A DNA stretch of 64,000 nucleotides from Flavobacterium granuli. Its GTDB lineage: Bacteria > Bacteroidota > Bacteroidia > Flavobacteriales > Flavobacteriaceae. Every line of letters starts with the position of its first letter. Position 1 is the stretch's first letter. The notes under the pieces are model-generated. The model was not told the origin of the DNA. It did no database searches and was given only the letters and a program-made list of their open reading frames with translations. Location of the stretch: the NCBI RefSeq assembly GCF_900129705.1, contig NZ_FQWO01000014.1:1-64000 (forward strand). The letters are read 5' to 3'. Made by a program: the position numbers and the translations under genes. Shown here one piece after another: positions 41,054 through 49,038 of this stretch.

Positions 41054-43624
41054 ATGAAAATCAGTTCCTGTTTGTTGTGTTGTGTTTTGATGATTTTTTC
41101 TTGCCAATCGGTTAAGAAACCGGCTTTGCTGTTAGAAAATGGGATTTCTAAGGAGTTGGCTGTCTTTCGAAAAAAACAAGTTTCGGGAGTATCTTATGAA
41201 TTGTCATTTGCTATTCCGGAAAAAAAGGAAAGTCCTATTTTATCTCAACTGGTTTTGCATGTTAGGCTTACTGATCTGGGCGAACCGTTGTATCTTGATT
41301 TTAACGAAAAGAAAGAGAATCTGAAAAGTGTCCTTGTCAATGGCAGGACCATCATTATTTTGCACGATAAAGAGCATTTAATAATTCCTAGTGCGCATTT
41401 ACTTAAGGGGGAAAACACCATTCAAATTGAATTTATAGCCGGAAATTTATCATTGAACAGAAACGATGATTTCTTGTATACCTTGTTGGTGCCGGATCGT
41501 GCCAGTACTTTGTTTCCTTGTTTTGACCAGCCGGATATTAAGGCGACTTATCTGCTTTCGATAACAGCGCCTAAGGATTGGTTGGTTTTGGCTGGAGCTC
41601 CGCTTAGCCAAAAAACGGAGCAGGGAGATTTTATCAAATACCAGTTTGAAGAGTCGGATAAGATGAGTACTTATTTGTTCTCTTTTGTGGCAGGGGCGTT
41701 TAAAAACGTTTCTCAAAATCTCGATAACTTTCCTATGACGCTTTTGTATCGGGAGAATGATCTCGAAAAACTGAAAGAGAGTATGGGGCCTATTTTTAGT
41801 TTGCATCGTCAGGCTGTTTCTTTTTTAGAAAAATATACCCAATATCCTTTTCCGTTTAAGAAAATGGATTTTGCTACAATTCCGGTATTCCAATATGGAG
41901 GAATGGAACATGTAGGTGCGATTCAGTACAGGGAATCAACCTTGTTTTTAGATAATGCCGCAACCAATAGCGAAAAACTGAGCAGAGGAAAATTGATTGC
42001 TCACGAAACCTCGCATATGTGGTTTGGGGATTTGGTGACCATGAAATGGTTTAACGATGTTTGGATGAAAGAAGTGTTTGCTAATTTTATGGCAGACAAA
42101 ATAATGAATCCGGCTTTTCCGGACATTAATCATAATTTGCAGTTTCTCACGGCTCATTATCCGAGTGCTTATGGAGAAGACCGTACCAAAGGAACGCATC
42201 CTATTCGTCAAAATTTAGCTAATCTTAAAGATGCGGGTTCTCTTTATGGAAGTATAATTTACAACAAAGCGCCTATTATGATGCGACAGTTAGAAGCAAC
42301 TATGGGGGGTGAGGCGTTTCAAAAAGGCATTCAGAAATACATCCGCAAATATGCAAATTCTAATGCTGATTGGGGGGATTTAGTTGCTATATTCGATAAG
42401 GAAACTCCAGTTGATATCAAAAAATGGAGTGATGTATGGGTAAATCAATCCGGAAGGGCGTTGTTTACGGATCAAATAGCATACGATACTACAGGTGCAA
42501 TAAAAAGCTTTGTAATACGACAACAGGCCGAGGATTCTTCTTTGAATGTATGGCCTCAGGTTTTTGAAATAGGTTTGCTATATCCAGATGAGACCAAGCG
42601 AATTAAGGTAGTGGTGAAAGATGGACTTACTGAAGTGGAAGCTGCAATAGGTTTGCCAAAGCCAATTTCGATTATTTATAATTACAATGGATACGGATAC
42701 GGGGTATTTCCAATAGATGCAGATAATTTAGATAAAATCCCCGAAATAAAAGATGAGGTAGCACGGGCTTACAGTTATATAAATCTCTATGAGAATACGT
42801 TGACAGGAAAAATTGCGCCCGTAAAGGCTTTTGAAAGTTGTTTGAAAGGAATCGTTCAGGAGGAGAATGAGTTGGTTGCAAAGCTTTTGTCCGGTCAATT
42901 GAATTCACTCTTTTGGAAATTTCTAACCGTAAAACAACAGCATGGCTGTCAGAAAGAGCTCGAAACCATGTTGAATAAAAGGTTGCAAGAAGATTTGCCT
43001 GCTAATGTCAAGAAGACTTTGTTTGTCTTGTTTGGAGAGATGGCTTATTCTGAAACGGCAAAGGAAAAATTATATCAGCTTTGGAATAAGGAGGTTGTGA
43101 TTGATAATTTGAAGTTAAATGAAGATGATTATGTAAATATGGCGATGAATCTGACTATTTATAAACATAAAAAATCAGTCGAAATAATTAAGAAAACCAG
43201 GGAGTTAATCAGTAATTCAGATAAGCAAAAGCGATTTGATTTTTTGCTTCCTTCATTGTCAGATGACGAGTTGGTTAGGGACGCTTTTATGGAATCGTTA
43301 AAACAGGAAAAGAATAGGGAAAAAGAATCATGGGTACAGCTGGCTTTGGCCAATATTCATCATCCGTTGCGTCAGCAAGGGTCTAAGAAGTATTTAAGAG
43401 AATGCCTGGATTTGATTGAAGAGGTTCAGCTCACGGGAGATATTTTCTTTCCAAAAGGATGGCTCGTTAATAGTGTTGGCAAGTACTCGTCTGCAGATGC
43501 TTTTGAGATAGTCAATGATTTTTTAAAAGAAAACCCTAAATTTAGTCCAATTTTAAAGAGAAAATTATTGCAGGCTACGGATGATTTATCGCGCGCTCAA
43601 GAAATAAAAAAAGAAGCAGAATGA
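41054..43624 (+). CDS. M1-family aminopeptidase, lipoprotein, altered substrate motif
   Basis: 856 residues. The N-terminus ends in the lipobox MIFSC (Cys at about 17), so it is membrane-anchored in the periplasm. The catalytic domain has HETSH (317-321) and the third ligand E340 (18 residues later), as in gluzincins, and the surrounding WFGDLVTMKWFNDVW. The exopeptidase motif GAMEN is replaced by GGMEH (282-286), and the usual NEG around the third ligand reads KEV. A helical C-terminal ERAP-like domain completes the protein. The changes may alter N-terminal anchoring or specificity. The next gene overlaps its end by 4 bases, so expression is coupled. Confidence 0.88.
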   Translation: MKISSCLLCCVLMIFSCQSVKKPALLLENGISKELAVFRKKQVSGVSYELSFAIPEKKESPILSQLVLHVRLTDLGEPLYLDFNEKKENLKSVLVNGRTIIILHDKEHLIIPSAHLLKGENTIQIEFIAGNLSLNRNDDFLYTLLVPDRASTLFPCFDQPDIKATYLLSITAPKDWLVLAGAPLSQKTEQGDFIKYQFEESDKMSTYLFSFVAGAFKNVSQNLDNFPMTLLYRENDLEKLKESMGPIFSLHRQAVSFLEKYTQYPFPFKKMDFATIPVFQYGGMEHVGAIQYRESTLFLDNAATNSEKLSRGKLIAHETSHMWFGDLVTMKWFNDVWMKEVFANFMADKIMNPAFPDINHNLQFLTAHYPSAYGEDRTKGTHPIRQNLANLKDAGSLYGSIIYNKAPIMMRQLEATMGGEAFQKGIQKYIRKYANSNADWGDLVAIFDKETPVDIKKWSDVWVNQSGRALFTDQIAYDTTGAIKSFVIRQQAEDSSLNVWPQVFEIGLLYPDETKRIKVVVKDGLTEVEAAIGLPKPISIIYNYNGYGYGVFPIDADNLDKIPEIKDEVARAYSYINLYENTLTGKIAPVKAFESCLKGIVQEENELVAKLLSGQLNSLFWKFLTVKQQHGCQKELETMLNKRLQEDLPANVKKTLFVLFGEMAYSETAKEKLYQLWNKEVVIDNLKLNEDDYVNMAMNLTIYKHKKSVEIIKKTRELISNSDKQKRFDFLLPSLSDDELVRDAFMESLKQEKNREKESWVQLALANIHHPLRQQGSKKYLRECLDLIEEVQLTGDIFFPKGWLVNSVGKYSSADAFEIVNDFLKENPKFSPILKRKLLQATDDLSRAQEIKKEAE

Positions 43625-44547
43625 AAATCGAATCGCAAATAGAGAGAATTTCCAGTTTTCAACACCTGGAATTACTGGCTAATCAAGTAGTGGAAGGCTT
43701 TATATCGGGGATGCATAAGAGTCCTTTTCATGGTTTTTCGGCTGAATTTGCGGAGCATAAAGTGTATAATATGGGCGAAAGCACCAGGCATATCGATTGG
43801 AAGCTTTTTGCCAGAACAGATCGTCTGTATACTAAACGCTTTGAGGAAGAAACAAATTTGCGCTGTCATATCATTATTGATAATTCGTCATCGATGCATT
43901 ATCCTAAATTAAAAGAAGCGCAAAATTTTTTTGAAAGCAAGATTGGTTTTTCGGTTTTGGCTTCGGCGGTTGTAATGAATCTTTTAAAGAAGCAACGAGA
44001 CGCCATAGGCTTGAGTGTCTTTTCGGATAGCTATGAGTACTATGCCCCTGAAAAAGGCAGTGATCGCCATCATAGAATGGTTTTGAACGCGCTCGAAAAT
44101 CTTTTGGAAAAGCCAACAGCCCGAAAAAGAACGGATACGATTGCCTTTTTGCATCAAATAGCCGAAAAGATGCATCGCCGATCGATGATTATTCTGTTTA
44201 CTGATATGTTTCAATCTGAGAACGAAGCAGATTTGTTTAATGCCTTGCAACATTTGAAAAGGAATAAGCATAAAGTGGTTCTTTTTCATGTTGTGGATCA
44301 TAAAACGGAGCTTAATTTTGATTTTGACAATGCTCCCAGAAAGTTTATTGATGTGGAAACGGGTGAGGAAATTTCTGTTTTTGCCGATAATGTAAAGCTG
44401 GAATATGAAAAACAAACCCAATTATACTTTAAAAGACTTGCGTTAAGCTGTGCTCAAAATAGAATTAAGTATGTTCCTGTGAGTGTTGGAGAAAATTTCG
44501 AAAAAATAATTTTGACATATTTAGCTGAGAAACAAAACTTTGGGTAA
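43621..44547 (+). CDS. DUF58 domain protein
   Basis: 308 residues, no signal peptide. The DUF58 hallmark STRHIDWKLFARTDRLYTKRFEEETN region (about 50-75) is followed by a VWA-like fold with DNSSSMHYP, a MIDAS-like DxSxS, and FTDMFQSEN. DUF58 proteins usually accompany a MoxR AAA ATPase and von Willebrand-type partners in envelope stress or protein maturation systems; none is next to it here. The start ATG overlaps the stop of the M1 peptidase gene (ATGA), so the two are translationally coupled. The functional link is inferred from this coupling. Confidence 0.88.
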   Translation: MKIESQIERISSFQHLELLANQVVEGFISGMHKSPFHGFSAEFAEHKVYNMGESTRHIDWKLFARTDRLYTKRFEEETNLRCHIIIDNSSSMHYPKLKEAQNFFESKIGFSVLASAVVMNLLKKQRDAIGLSVFSDSYEYYAPEKGSDRHHRMVLNALENLLEKPTARKRTDTIAFLHQIAEKMHRRSMIILFTDMFQSENEADLFNALQHLKRNKHKVVLFHVVDHKTELNFDFDNAPRKFIDVETGEEISVFADNVKLEYEKQTQLYFKRLALSCAQNRIKYVPVSVGENFEKIILTYLAEKQNFG

Positions 44548-44585
44548 ATGGAAATGTTTTGGCGAAATATTTTTAATAAAAATGC

Positions 44586-44615
44586 TTGTGTGAACGGAAA
44601 TCTATTGTATCTTTG
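44586..44615 (+). promoter_or_regulatory. Promoter of the first tRNA-Asp gene
   Basis: TTG (44586-44588), 19 bases, TATCTTTG (44608-44615), full consensus. The same TATCTTTG precedes the second copy but there no TTG is present at 19 bases. Confidence 0.75.
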
Positions 44616-44633
44616 CCACCGCAATAAAGCAGA

Positions 44634-44707
44634 GGTTTGGTAGTTCAGTTGGTTAGAATACATGCCTGTCACGCATGGGGTCGCGGGTTCGAGTCCCGTC
44701 CAGACCG
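44634..44707 (+). tRNA. tRNA-Asp (GTC), copy 1
   Basis: 74 bases. Acceptor GGTTTGG pairs with CCAGACC (one G-T pair) with discriminator G at 44707; the D-arm, a 5-bp anticodon stem CATGC/GCATG, loop CTGTCAC with anticodon GTC at 44668-44670, and T-arm GCGGGTTCGAGTCCCGT are intact. CCA is not encoded. A terminator follows (44719-44746). Confidence 0.97.
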
Positions 44708-44718
44708 CTAATATTGGG

Positions 44719-44746
44719 GAAGCCTTTCGTAATCGAAAGGCTTTTT
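44719..44746 (+). terminator. Terminator of tRNA-Asp copy 1
   Basis: AAGCCTTTCG and CGAAAGGCTT pair perfectly around TAAT, then a T-run. Confidence 0.85.
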
Positions 44747-44806
44747 TGCCCCTATAAAGTATCTAAAGCTAGTTGTGTTGTTTGGTTAGCCTTTGTAAGC
44801 TAACCC

Positions 44807-44823
44807 GGTTTAGTAGTTAGACC
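44807..44823 (+). pseudogene. Possible collapsed tRNA-Asp remnant
   Basis: GGTTTAGTAGTTAGACC resembles the first 12 bases of the tRNA joined to its last bases (AGACC), as left by an internal deletion. A terminator-like hairpin (44828-44862) follows as after the intact copies. The match is short, so chance is possible. Confidence 0.3.
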
Positions 44824-44827
44824 AATG

Positions 44828-44862
44828 AAAAGCTTTTCGCCTCGGCGAACGGCTTTTTTGAT
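44828..44862 (+). terminator. Terminator-like hairpin between tRNA-Asp copies
   Basis: AAAAGCTTTTCGCC and the downstream GGCGAACGGCTTTTTT can pair with mismatches and end in T residues. Confidence 0.5.
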
Positions 44863-44967
44863 TTTAAAGAAGCTAGATTTACATAGTAAAATTTTAAGGT
44901 AAATTTTTTTAGTTTTTTCGCGTATAAACGAAAATCTATTGTATCTTTGCCACCGCAATAAAGCAGA

Positions 44968-45041
44968 GGTTTGGTAGTTCAGTTGGTTAGAATACATGCC
45001 TGTCACGCATGGGGTCGCGGGTTCGAGTCCCGTCCAGACCG
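44968..45041 (+). tRNA. tRNA-Asp (GTC), copy 2
   Basis: Identical over the whole gene to copy 1, anticodon GTC at 45002-45004. The identity extends upstream over about 30 bases (to TCTATTGTATCTTTGCC) and downstream over CTAATATTGGGG, so the duplicated unit includes promoter and flank. Confidence 0.97.
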
Positions 45042-45054
45042 CTAATATTGGGGA

Positions 45055-45081
45055 AAGCCTTTCGTAACTGAAAGGCTTTTT
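45055..45081 (+). terminator. Terminator of tRNA-Asp copy 2
   Basis: AAGCCTTTCG and TGAAAGGCTT pair around TAAC, then a T-run. Confidence 0.8.
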
Positions 45082-45122
45082 TTATTATCTGTAGGTTTAA
45101 GAATGTTGTGATCCCAAAATCT

Positions 45123-45623
45123 TTAAAACAAACTGGCTCTGTATTGCCATACAATCGCGATAAATAATCCCATAAAAAGCACAGCTACTAAAAACTGCAT
45201 AAAAGTAGAGGCAAGGAATCCTATTAACGAGCCTGTCGCTGCTTTCAATGCCCGATTGTGATTTTTAGAATCATACACGAGCTCTCCGATCAAAGCTCCA
45301 ACAAAAGCGCCTATGATGAACCCGAAAGGAATAGGAGAAAAAAAACCAATAAGCAAGCCGATATTTGTTCCCCAAATACCATAAGAACTGCCCCCAAAAT
45401 ACTTTGTCCCTTTGGCCGGAATCAGGTAGTCTAATACGGTGATGATGATTGTTATTAATAAGCTGATGCCTAAAATCCAATAATTAGTTGGGACGGCATT
45501 AGTAAGGTATAATAGTAGCAAACCAATCCAGCTTATGCTTGGGCCGGGAAGAACAGGAATTAAGCTTCCCAAAATGCCTATAAATATGCAGCCTAAGCCA
45601 AGAATCAATAGCAGTATGTCCAT
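45123..45623 (-). CDS. DUF456 family membrane protein
   Basis: 166 residues with about five hydrophobic segments. DUF456 pattern: an N-terminal GILGSLIPVLPGPSISWIGLL (the PGP motif), a central DYLIPAKGTKYFGGSSYGIWG, and GFIIGAFVGALIGELVYDS. The glycine-rich halves look like an internal duplication. Function is unknown; it is a conserved inner-membrane protein. It converges on the tRNA-Asp pair and diverges from the next lipoprotein gene. Confidence 0.88.
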   Translation of the reverse strand: MDILLLILGLGCIFIGILGSLIPVLPGPSISWIGLLLLYLTNAVPTNYWILGISLLITIIITVLDYLIPAKGTKYFGGSSYGIWGTNIGLLIGFFSPIPFGFIIGAFVGALIGELVYDSKNHNRALKAATGSLIGFLASTFMQFLVAVLFMGLFIAIVWQYRASLF

Positions 45624-45738
45624 AAATTAATTTTTAGTAAATTTGAACAATAAAAATAACCATTATTTGCTTTCGAAAGCGTCACACCAATAATAATTGT
45701 ATTTTTATAGAATATTAGTCCAATTCAAAAACAAAACA

Positions 45739-46215
45739 TTGAAGCACTATTACTTTTTTTTAGTATTCTTACTTTTTACTTCCTGCCAGCATTTCGAAAA
45801 GCAAGTGCCTTCGGAAAAGGAATTGTTGCAAAAGGAACTGAAAGCCATCAATTGGAAAGAAGTGGACGAATATCCATCATTTAAAGATTGTGATAAATTA
45901 GGCAATAAGACCCAGCGTCAGCAATGTTTTTTTGAGTATTTAGCCCAGTTAATCCAAGAAAAACTCAGCATAGACACCCTTTCGATTCTTTATCCTGAAC
46001 TCGACACCATAGAAGTCAAGGTGACGATTTTTCCAAATGCAAAGATGAAATTTGAACCTCAGTTTCCCAAAGATTCAGTGGCTTATGATACCATTAAAAT
46101 AGACAGCATCTTGAATGCCAGACTGGTTGATTTTCCAAAAGTCAACCCTGCCATCAAACGCGGAATTCCCGTAAAAACGCAGTTTATTCTTCCCGTAATT
46201 ATTAAAGTAGAGTAG
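45739..46215 (+). CDS. Lipoprotein with TonB C-terminal-like domain
   Basis: 158 residues from a TTG at 45739, chosen because it gives a compact lipoprotein signal (LKHYYFFLVFLLFTSC) with the acylated Cys at 16; a TTG at 45697 would add 14 residues. The mature part has CDKLGNKTQRQQCF, then a domain resembling the TonB C-terminus: IEVKVTIFPNAKMKFEP, SILNARLVDFPKVNPAIKRGIPVKTQF. Similar small lipoproteins occur in flavobacteria. It may interact with outer-membrane or envelope partners as TonB does; it lacks a TonB-type N-terminal anchor and Pro-rich linker. A TATTTTTA box lies near 45700. Confidence 0.65.
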   Translation: MKHYYFFLVFLLFTSCQHFEKQVPSEKELLQKELKAINWKEVDEYPSFKDCDKLGNKTQRQQCFFEYLAQLIQEKLSIDTLSILYPELDTIEVKVTIFPNAKMKFEPQFPKDSVAYDTIKIDSILNARLVDFPKVNPAIKRGIPVKTQFILPVIIKVE

Positions 46216-46220
46216 TTTTT

Positions 46221-46312
46221 TTGGAGCTTTTTCCAGCTGTTCGCTATATCTTTTTCTTTTTAAAGGAAAAAGAAAAAGGATGCCGCTTCCATCTGGGCTA
46301 AGGCATTCTTTG
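46221..46312. repeat. REP-like intergenic element with a 12-bp hairpin
   Basis: CTTTTTCTTTTT (46250-46261) and AAAAAGAAAAAG (46267-46278) pair perfectly, followed by GATGCCGCTTCCATC. I recall very similar sequences from many Flavobacterium intergenic regions. It also separates two convergent genes and could act as a terminator for either. Confidence 0.55.
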
Positions 46313-46324
46313 TTACCACAACAT

Positions 46325-47422
46325 CTATTTAAATTGCCGGCCTTTCCATTCGTACTTTCCAAACAGTGAATATAGAGCAACCCCGACGCTAAAAAAAGGA
46401 TAAATCAAACTGCCCAGAACAAGATAATGACTTTTGTTTCCCAGAAAAGTATTTGTTTTATGGATTAATATAGTATCAACTATAAATTTGATAATTAGGA
46501 AAAGGATTATATTCTCAATAGGAATTAATCCAAAAATTCCCAAGCCCAAACTGAAAATCCAGCCCAGATTTGCAACAAAAACGATGATGGCTACAAACTG
46601 TCCGAAATTACTTTGGTATGCCGCTGTTTTAGAAGCCCAACGCACTCTTTGATAAAACAAAGATTTCCAATCCGTCAATGGATTTGTCGTAACAATTGTG
46701 TTTTTTGATTTCAAATAATGCACTTTTTCAGGACATTTTGCCATAGCCTTTTGCAACAAGAAAACATCGTCGCCGCTGGCAATTTTGTCATTTCCATCAA
46801 AACCGTTTAAGGCATTAAAAAAAGATTTGGTGTAAGCAAAATTAGCGCCATTGCACATAAATCCTTTCTCAATCCCAAAACTACCCATTGTCGCAGCTTG
46901 TAAACTGGCTAAGTCTAATTGTTGAAATTGCTGCAAAAAAGTATTGTCACAATCATAAGTCACGGCTCCGGCAATCATGGAAACCTTGTTTTGCTGGATG
47001 TAATTGTCAAAGGTTAAAAGCCAGTTTTCAGACACGACACAATCGGCATCAGTCGTGATGATCCAATCCGTTGTAACGCGGTTCAATGCGGTTATTATCG
47101 CATCTTTTTTGGGCGAATTTGAAATTCTTATATTAGGAATAACCGAAACCGGAAAGCTGAAACTGGAAATTCGAAATCCATCAGTAGAATCGTCGTCAAC
47201 CAGAATTACTTCGAATAAATCCATCGGATAATGCTGTTTGGAAAAACAATGCAGCAAATGAGGCAAGTTTTGGGCTTCATTCCGAAAAGGGACTATTATG
47301 GTGAACTTGGTTTTTGGCTTTAAGTCAATGGCTTCAACTGTTTTTATTTTAGAAAAACCATAAATCAAGTAACCAATGGTTGCGAAATAAACGGTCAATA
47401 TGAGGAATAAAAACATCATCAT
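46325..47422 (-). CDS. Family 2 glycosyltransferase, membrane-bound
   Basis: 365 residues. An N-terminal membrane helix precedes a GT-A catalytic domain beginning TIIVPFRNEAQNLPHLL, with the VDDDSTDG motif, TDADC metal-binding region, and the acceptor/QxxRW-type QRVRWASK motif. Two or three C-terminal membrane helices follow. It likely transfers a sugar to a lipid or polysaccharide at the inner membrane. The overlap of 4 bases with the next gene upstream (a YbhN-type protein) shows an operon, and the pairing suggests synthesis and movement of a glycolipid. Confidence 0.85.
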   Translation of the reverse strand: MMMFLFLILTVYFATIGYLIYGFSKIKTVEAIDLKPKTKFTIIVPFRNEAQNLPHLLHCFSKQHYPMDLFEVILVDDDSTDGFRISSFSFPVSVIPNIRISNSPKKDAIITALNRVTTDWIITTDADCVVSENWLLTFDNYIQQNKVSMIAGAVTYDCDNTFLQQFQQLDLASLQAATMGSFGIEKGFMCNGANFAYTKSFFNALNGFDGNDKIASGDDVFLLQKAMAKCPEKVHYLKSKNTIVTTNPLTDWKSLFYQRVRWASKTAAYQSNFGQFVAIIVFVANLGWIFSLGLGIFGLIPIENIILFLIIKFIVDTILIHKTNTFLGNKSHYLVLGSLIYPFFSVGVALYSLFGKYEWKGRQFK

Positions 47423-48363
47423 GAAAGCCGGTTGGTTTTAAAACTTAATACGTAATAACTGCCTATTACTACGGGTAGAACCACGTTTAAGAACCACATT
47501 AATGTCGATACAAAAATGACAATCCATTCGTTTACGCCCAGAATCCCAAAGAAAAAGATGGCTACGCTGCCTTTTACGGCAAAGTCCAAAAACTGAAAAG
47601 TGGGCAATGAAGAAGCCAAGAAATAAACACTGGTTACGGCAGACATCAGTGTCAAATAAGGCAGGTCGACATCAAAAGCTAAAAACAAAAAATAATATTG
47701 ATGCGAAAAAACAAGATAACGACACAAGCCCAAAAGGATATTTTTTTGATGAATTTTCTTCGGGATTTCGTTAATTTTATGAATCAGTTTTTCGATGGAA
47801 TAGCCTTTGATAGCCAGTTTTTTTACCGAAAACAATAAAATGAAAATACAAGTGAGAACAACAAAAAGAATAGCGACCGTTCTGGTGGTGATCACATTGT
47901 ATTGGGCATTAAAATAAAGCAAACCCAATATTCCGATGATTACAGTCAAAACCATTTGAATTCCGTTACAAATCAGATTAAGGAATACTACTTTTTTAGT
48001 TTCTGATTTTTCATAATACAGGGCTTTTCCGGCATATTCACCAATGCCATTGGGTGTGAAAATTCCAGCCGTTAGCGCAGCCAAAACTTGTTTGGTGGCT
48101 TCGGATAAAGATGGGGGGTTGAGGTATGAAGCCAGATTTTGCCATTTTAAAATTTCAAAATAACGATTCAAAACGCTCAACAACAAGATAAAAGCAATCC
48201 CGGAAACCGACTGATTTTTTTGGAATAAAACCAAGAATTTTTGCCAGTCCAATTTGTCATTATGGGCCAATTGATTGTAAATAAAATAAAATGCGCCACC
48301 CACAATCAAAACTTTGATTATAAGAACGAGGAATTGTTTAGTTTTGTCAGGAATTGAAATCAT
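47419..48363 (-). CDS. YbhN/flippase-like (LPG synthase TM) membrane protein
   Basis: 314 residues with eight or so membrane helices. The UPF0104/lysylphosphatidylglycerol synthase TM family pattern appears in NRYFEILKWQNLASYL, then LAALTAGIFTPNGIGEYAGKALYYE (the family's GxxxPxxxGE motif), and an internal cytosolic basic stretch. Members include MprF-type flippase halves and hopanoid or lipid modification partners. The stop overlaps the glycosyltransferase start by 4 bases. A role in transporting the product of that enzyme is inferred. Its ATG lies 55 bases from the divergent ruvC start. Confidence 0.85.
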   Translation of the reverse strand: MISIPDKTKQFLVLIIKVLIVGGAFYFIYNQLAHNDKLDWQKFLVLFQKNQSVSGIAFILLLSVLNRYFEILKWQNLASYLNPPSLSEATKQVLAALTAGIFTPNGIGEYAGKALYYEKSETKKVVFLNLICNGIQMVLTVIIGILGLLYFNAQYNVITTRTVAILFVVLTCIFILLFSVKKLAIKGYSIEKLIHKINEIPKKIHQKNILLGLCRYLVFSHQYYFLFLAFDVDLPYLTLMSAVTSVYFLASSLPTFQFLDFAVKGSVAIFFFGILGVNEWIVIFVSTLMWFLNVVLPVVIGSYYVLSFKTNRLS

Positions 48364-48380
48364 GGGTGCAAAGAAACAAA

Positions 48381-48408
48381 ACTTTAAACTTTGAACTTTA
48401 AACTTTAA
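48381..48408. repeat. Heptamer array ACTTTRA x4 before ruvC
   Basis: Units ACTTTAA, ACTTTGA, ACTTTAA, ACTTTAA (48381-48408), a fifth degenerate unit ACAAATC follows, then the TTG start of ruvC at 48418. It fills most of the 54-base spacer between the divergent genes. Confidence 0.8.
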
Positions 48409-48417
48409 ACAAATCTT

Positions 48418-48972
48418 TTGGCAAACGAACGCATCATATTAGGAATTGACCCGGGGACAACAATAATGGGTTTTGGGTTAATAAAAATTGTTAATAAGAA
48501 AATGGAATTCTTGCAGCTCAACGAACTGCAATTGTCTAAATACGACAACCATTATCAAAAGTTGAAAATTATTTTTGAGCGTACCATTGAGTTAATCGAT
48601 ACCCATAATCCGGACGAAATCGCTATTGAAGCCCCTTTTTTTGGTAAAAACGTACAATCGATGTTGAAACTGGGCAGAGCACAAGGAGTAGCAATGGCAG
48701 CGGGACTTTCGAGAGATATTCCTATTACGGAATACGAACCCAAGAAAATAAAAATGGCGATAACGGGTAACGGAAATGCCAGTAAAGAACAAGTAGCCAA
48801 AATGCTACAACAGCTTTTGGGTTTGAAAGAATTGCCTAAAAACCTCGATAGCACCGATGGATTAGCGGCTGCGGTTTGTCACTTTTTCAACTCAGGAAAA
48901 GTAATCGGAACAAAAAGCTATACGGGCTGGGATGCTTTTGTACAACAAAATCAAGAACGAGTAAAAAAATAG
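48418..48972 (+). CDS. ruvC: Holliday junction resolvase RuvC
   Basis: 184 residues from a TTG start. Catalytic acidic residues D11 (LGIDPGT), E71 (IAIEAPFFG), D144 and D147 (DSTDGLAAAVCH) match E. coli D7, E66, D138 and D141 in order and spacing. It cuts Holliday junctions after RuvAB branch migration. It is not next to ruvA or ruvB here. The TTG at 48418 gives the ANERIILGIDPG beginning expected for the family; no closer ATG exists. Confidence 0.95.
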   Translation: MANERIILGIDPGTTIMGFGLIKIVNKKMEFLQLNELQLSKYDNHYQKLKIIFERTIELIDTHNPDEIAIEAPFFGKNVQSMLKLGRAQGVAMAAGLSRDIPITEYEPKKIKMAITGNGNASKEQVAKMLQQLLGLKELPKNLDSTDGLAAAVCHFFNSGKVIGTKSYTGWDAFVQQNQERVKK

Positions 48973-48973
48973 G

Positions 48974-49036
48974 GATCAGTATTCGGTGTTCAGTTAGCAG
49001 TTCTGATCACTAATTACTGATCACTGAACACTAAAT
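48974..49036. repeat. Inverted array of nine 7-base units before hemW
   Basis: From left: GATCAGT, ATTCGGT, GTTCAGT, TAGCAGT, then TCTGATC, ACTAATT, ACTGATC, ACTGAAC, ACTAAAT. The first four are the reverse-complement class (AGT/GGT endings) and the last five the direct class (ACT beginnings). The array ends two bases before the hemW ATG and starts just after the ruvC stop. Confidence 0.85.
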
Positions 49037-49038
49037 AA

